The notes under the pieces are model-generated. The model was not told the DNA's origin. It saw only the letters and a list, made by a program, of their open reading frames with translations, and did not search any database. A DNA stretch of 64,000 bases from Cellulomonas pakistanensis (GTDB taxonomy: Bacteria > Actinomycetota > Actinomycetes > Actinomycetales > Cellulomonadaceae), in the NCBI RefSeq assembly GCF_016862755.1, contig NZ_BONO01000017.1, positions 1 through 64,000 of the forward strand. Reading direction: 5' to 3'. The translations under genes were made by a program, and so were the position numbers. Below, piece after piece: positions 60,644 through 64,000 of the stretch. Positions within the stretch are counted from its first letter, which is position 1, and each line of letters opens with the position of its first letter.

Positions 60644-62551
60644 ATGACCACGTCCGCACCCGCCGTCGACCGCGCCGCCCAGCACGGCCGCCCGGTGGTC
60701 CCGTCCGCGTCCCGCTGGCGCCCGCTCGGCCTCGACGAGGTCCGCCTCGACGGCGGCTTCTGGGGCGAGCTGCAGCACCGCAACGCCACCGCGATGATCG
60801 CGCACACCGAGCGCTGGGTGGAGCGCATGGGCTGGGCCGCCAACTTCGACCTCGCCGCTGCCGGCACGCTGCCGGAGGGCCGCCGGGGCCGCGAGTTCTC
60901 CGACTCCGAGATCTACAAGCTGCTCGAGGCCATGTCCTGGGAGGTCGGCCGCACCGGCGACGCCGACCTCGACCGCCGGCTCCGCGCGCTCGCGTCCCGG
61001 GTCGCCGCCGCGCAGGAGCCCGACGGCTACATCTCCACCATGTTCGGCCGCCCCGGGCAGGGCGCGCGCTGGTCCGACCCGGAGTGGGGCCACGAGCTGT
61101 ACTGCATCGGGCACCTGATCCAGGCCGGCGTCGCGCGCGCCCGGACCCACGGGGACGACGAGCTGGTGCAGGTCGCGATCCGCGCCGCCGACCACGTGTG
61201 CGAGGTGTTCGGGCCGGACGGGCGCCAGGGCGTCGACGGGCACCCGGAGATCGAGCCCGCGCTCGTCGAGCTGTACCGGCTGACCGGCGAGCACCGGTAC
61301 CTCGACCAGGCCCGGCTGTTCGTCGAGCGCCGCGGCCACGGGGTGCTCGACGACATCGAGCTCGGCCGGTCCTACTTCCAGGACGACGAGCCGATCCGGG
61401 AGTCGACCACGCTGCGCGGGCACGCCGTCCGCGCGCTCTACCTCGCCGCGGGCGCGGCGGACCTCGCGGTGGAGGACGGCGACACCGAGCTGCTCGGCGC
61501 CGTCACCCGGCAGGTGCGGTCCGCGCTCGCGCGCCGCACCTACCTGACCGGCGGCATGGGCGCGCACCACGAGGGGGAGTCGTTCGGGCTCGACTTCGAG
61601 CTGCCGCCGGACCGCGCGTACGCCGAGACCTGCGCCGGCATCGGGTCGGTCATGGCCAACCACCGGCTGCTGCTGCAGTCCGGCGACGCCCGGCACGCCG
61701 ACGCCGTCGAGCGCACGCTGTTCAACGTGCTCGCCGCGTCGCCGTCGGCCGAGGGCACCGCGTTCTTCTACACGAACCCGCTGCAGCAGCGCGTCCCCGG
61801 CGAGGTGCCCGACCCCGACGTCCCGAGCCCGCGCGCGGCGGCCAGCCTGCGGGCGCCGTGGTTCAACGTGTCCTGCTGCCCGACCAACGTGACCCGCACC
61901 GTCGCCTCGCTGGCCGCCTACGTGGCGAGCGCGGACGACGACGGGGTGCAGCTGCACCAGTACGCCGCGGGCACGGTCGCGGCGATCGTGGGCGGCGAGC
62001 CGGTGCGGCTGCGGGTCGAGACCGGGTACCCGCACGACGGCCGCGTCCTCGTGACGGTCGAGGAGGCGCCGGCGGCGTGGACGCTCACGCTGCGGGTCCC
62101 CGCGTGGGGCGCGGGCGCGACGGTCGACGCCGGCGACGGGCCGCGCGCGGCGGAGCCGGGGTACGTGGCGGTCGCGGGTCCGGGCGCCGGGGGCCGCGTC
62201 GTGCTGGACCTGCCGGTCGCGCCGCGGTTCACGGTCGCCGACCCGCGGGTCGACGCGGTGCGCGGCCAGGTCGCCGTCGAGGCGGGCCCGCTGGTCTACG
62301 CCCTGGAGTCGGTCGACCTGGGGGAGGACGTCGCGCTGGCCCGGGTCGACGCGGGCGTCGCGCCTGAGGCGCGGGACGGGGCGGTGACCGTGCGCGCCCG
62401 CACGGTGGCGGTGCCCGAGGAGGACTGGCCGTACGCCGACCGGCCCGCCGAGGGCGCCGCGGGCGAGCCGCGCGCGGTGCCGCTGGTGCCGTACCACCGG
62501 TGGGGCAACCGCGGTCCGTCGACGATGCGGGTGTGGCTGCCCGTGGTCTGA
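60644..62551 (+). CDS. GH127 beta-L-arabinofuranosidase
   Basis: 635 residues, no signal peptide, so it acts inside the cell on imported oligosaccharides. The (alpha/alpha)6 catalytic domain carries the HypBA1 active-site set in the same spacing: acid/base Glu312, Glu328-x-Cys330 (YAETCAGIGS) and Cys411-Cys412 (NVSCCPTNVTR). In HypBA1 the equivalents are Glu322, Glu338, Cys340, Cys417, Cys418, where a zinc-bound Cys is the nucleophile. A C-terminal beta domain follows (~450-635). It releases L-arabinofuranose. Last gene of the LacI-controlled operon. Confidence 0.9.
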   Translation: MTTSAPAVDRAAQHGRPVVPSASRWRPLGLDEVRLDGGFWGELQHRNATAMIAHTERWVERMGWAANFDLAAAGTLPEGRRGREFSDSEIYKLLEAMSWEVGRTGDADLDRRLRALASRVAAAQEPDGYISTMFGRPGQGARWSDPEWGHELYCIGHLIQAGVARARTHGDDELVQVAIRAADHVCEVFGPDGRQGVDGHPEIEPALVELYRLTGEHRYLDQARLFVERRGHGVLDDIELGRSYFQDDEPIRESTTLRGHAVRALYLAAGAADLAVEDGDTELLGAVTRQVRSALARRTYLTGGMGAHHEGESFGLDFELPPDRAYAETCAGIGSVMANHRLLLQSGDARHADAVERTLFNVLAASPSAEGTAFFYTNPLQQRVPGEVPDPDVPSPRAAASLRAPWFNVSCCPTNVTRTVASLAAYVASADDDGVQLHQYAAGTVAAIVGGEPVRLRVETGYPHDGRVLVTVEEAPAAWTLTLRVPAWGAGATVDAGDGPRAAEPGYVAVAGPGAGGRVVLDLPVAPRFTVADPRVDAVRGQVAVEAGPLVYALESVDLGEDVALARVDAGVAPEARDGAVTVRARTVAVPEEDWPYADRPAEGAAGEPRAVPLVPYHRWGNRGPSTMRVWLPVV

Positions 62552-62576
62552 GCCCGCGGGCGCCGCTCCCGGCCGC

Positions 62577-62642
62577 GAGGTCGTCACATCCGCGCGAGGT
62601 CGTCATGAACGTGTGACGACCTCGGCGCGATGTGACGACCTC
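62577..62642. repeat. Intergenic palindrome made of four GAGGTCGTCAC half-sites
   Basis: GAGGTCGTCA occurs at 62577 and 62596, and its reverse complement at 62614 and 62633, forming a nested inverted repeat of about 30-base arms with few mismatches. It starts 26 bases after the GH127 stop and may also stop that transcript. Confidence 0.8.
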
Positions 62643-62671
62643 GCCCCTCCGCGGCGGCGCGGCGGTCGGCC

Positions 62672-62706
62672 GCGCGGAGGTCGGCGGCGCGGAGGTCGGC
62701 GGCGCG
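62672..62706. repeat. 15-bp tandem repeat
   Basis: GCGCGGAGGTCGGCG is present twice in full and a third time in part. It lies between the palindrome and the promoter of the ClC gene. No function evident. Confidence 0.7.
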
Positions 62707-62766
62707 AGCCGGGGTCATCCCGGGCGGGTGGGGACCGGCTGCGACCGGCGTCGGTACGGTCGCGGC

Positions 62767-64000
62767 GTGCCCGCCACCGGCTCGACCGAGGTCACGGCCG
62801 TCCCGACGCGGGACCTGGCCCGGCTGACGCTGCTGGGCGCGCTCGTCGGGCTGCCCGCCGGGGTGGTGGCGTTCGCGTTCGTCGGCGCGGTGCACGTGCT
62901 GCAGGACCTGCTGTGGACCGAGCTGCCGGAAGCGCTCGGCGCCGACGGACCGCCCTGGTACCTCGTGCTCGGGCTGCCGCTGGTCGGCGCGCTCCTCGTC
63001 GCGGCCGCGCGCCGGCTGCCGGGCGACGGCGGGCACTCGCCGGTCGCCGGGCTGAGCATGGACCCCCTGCCGCCGGTCGCCGCGGGCGGCGTGGCGCTCG
63101 CGGCGCTGGCGAGCCTCGGGTTCGGCGCCGTGCTGGGACCGGAGGCGCCGCTGATGGCGCTCGGCGGGATCGTCGGGGTGTGGGTCACCCGGTGGACCGG
63201 CGTGACCGGGCCCGCGCGCGGGCTGCTCGGGGCGTCGGGCGCGTCCGGGGCCATGTCGACCCTGTTCGGCGGGCCGCTCGTCGCGGGCATCCTGCTGCTC
63301 GAGGCCGGGGCGGGCGCGCTCGCCGCCGCCACGCTGCTGCCGCCGCTCGCCGCGGCCGCGGTGGCCTACGTGCTGGTCACCGGGTTCGGCGACTGGGCGG
63401 GCGTGCCGATGGCCGGGCTCGCGGTCCCGGACCTGCCGGAGTACGACCGGGTCCGGCCCGGGTCCCTGCTGCTCGCGCTGGTCGTCGGGGTGGTCGCGGC
63501 GGTCGTGATCACCGGGGCGCGTCGGCTGGCGAGGGCGGTGCAGGCGACGGAGCCGAGGGTGGGCCGCGTGCCGCTGCTGCTCGGGGGCGGGCTCGGCGTC
63601 GGGCTGCTGGCGCTCGCGGCGGGCGGGCTCGGCGCGGACCCGCGGGACGTGCTGTTCTCCGGCCAGGCGTCGATCCCCGCGCTCGTGGCGGAGGAGTCGG
63701 TCGGCGTCGTGCTGGTGCTCGTCGTAGCGAAGGGGCTCGCGTACGCGGTGACGATGGGCGCGGGGTTCCGCGGCGGGCCGATCTTCCCGGCGATCTTCCT
63801 CGGCGTGGGGCTGGCGTCGGTCGCGGTCGCGGTGCTGGACGCGTCGCCGACGCTGGCGGTGGCCGTCGGTGCGGCCGCCGGGATGGCGGCGACCAGCCGG
63901 CTGCTGCTGTCGGCGGTGCTGTTCGCGGCGCTGCTGGTGGGCCGGGCCGGGCTCGACACGGCGCCGGCGGCGGTGCTCGCGGCCGCGGCGGCGCTGCTGA
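62767..64000 (+). CDS. ClC-family chloride channel/transporter (3' end outside window)
   Basis: About 411 residues visible, ten or more helices. GFGAVLGPEAPLMALGG corresponds to the GxEGP selectivity/gate motif with the gating Glu kept, and GAGFRGGPIFPAIFLGVGLASV to the GxFxP motif. The first motif (GSGIP) is replaced by GDGGHSP. Chloride or proton-coupled exchange is typical of the family. GTG 62767 lies 6 bases after TACGGT (62755-62760): leaderless. The gene runs off the window. Confidence 0.88.
   Translation, partial: MPATGSTEVTAVPTRDLARLTLLGALVGLPAGVVAFAFVGAVHVLQDLLWTELPEALGADGPPWYLVLGLPLVGALLVAAARRLPGDGGHSPVAGLSMDPLPPVAAGGVALAALASLGFGAVLGPEAPLMALGGIVGVWVTRWTGVTGPARGLLGASGASGAMSTLFGGPLVAGILLLEAGAGALAAATLLPPLAAAAVAYVLVTGFGDWAGVPMAGLAVPDLPEYDRVRPGSLLLALVVGVVAAVVITGARRLARAVQATEPRVGRVPLLLGGGLGVGLLALAAGGLGADPRDVLFSGQASIPALVAEESVGVVLVLVVAKGLAYAVTMGAGFRGGPIFPAIFLGVGLASVAVAVLDASPTLAVAVGAAAGMAATSRLLLSAVLFAALLVGRAGLDTAPAAVLAAAAALL

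Noticed and set aside
1-64000. Mobile elements or prophage
   Set aside because: No transposase, integrase, phage structural gene, or tRNA-flanking direct repeat was seen; base composition is even apart from short regulatory AT-rich spots.

Overview
The window is about 75% G+C, uses GTG starts freely, has overlapping stop/start junctions and many lipobox and LPXTG/LAXTG surface proteins. This fits a high-GC actinobacterium, most likely Cellulomonas or a close Micrococcales relative (inference; no rRNA is present to confirm it). Gene density is high. I found no insertion sequence, integrase or CRISPR array. Two tRNA genes are present: Ser-GCT at 5929 and Arg-ACG at 17942.

Layout. 1-5.9 kb: the 5' part of a secreted alkaline phosphatase, a YchJ-like protein, an LPXTG-anchored DUF11/Ig-like protein and a ThrE-type exporter. 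6.2-12.2 kb: a TPM-domain membrane protein, divergent from a tightly coupled four-gene operon (small WXG100-like protein, 784-residue protein, two paralogous lipoproteins) that looks like a type VII secretion substrate/immunity cassette. 12.3-17.8 kb: an FAD dehydrogenase, a secreted protein of unknown function, two tandem ATP-dependent DNA ligases and a DUF368 membrane protein.

18.3-33.4 kb is the most coherent block, a zinc-limitation island. It carries the 'anchored repeat' metal ABC transporter (lipoprotein SBP with an inserted surface domain, a membrane-anchored surface-domain protein, ATPase, permease) and two large surface proteins built from the same HxH domain. It also has a 30% histidine protein with an ArsR/SmtB regulator, and six alternative ribosomal proteins (L28, L33, S14, L31, L36, L32), five of them without any cysteine. 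A CobW-like protein without a P-loop, a Fur/Zur regulator and a lytic transglycosylase complete the block. Two Zur-like palindromes sit in the two divergent promoter regions, so most of the island is probably switched on together when zinc is scarce. The surface proteins would capture metal, the ABC transporter import it, and the paralogous ribosomal proteins release zinc from ribosomes.

33.6-57 kb is ordinary mixed chromosome: an MFS transporter with a possibly structured leader, epoxide hydrolase, a 1324-residue LAVTG surface protein, L-lactate dehydrogenase, an SLC13-type permease, GyrI-like protein, glycosyltransferase, acyltransferase, PadR/membrane protein pair, HAD phosphatase, TetR/SGNH pair, DsbA-like lipoprotein and ZIP transporter. 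Two genes here (48886-49559 and 52350-53401) each carry one reading-frame break. 57.4-62.6 kb is a LacI-controlled ABC sugar uptake operon with a GH127 beta-L-arabinofuranosidase and no ATPase of its own. The window ends in a ClC chloride channel gene.

Two genome-wide habits show here. Many genes have a -10 hexamer 6-7 nt upstream of the start codon (leaderless transcripts). Four gaps hold long imperfect palindromes of different sequence, possibly REP-like elements.
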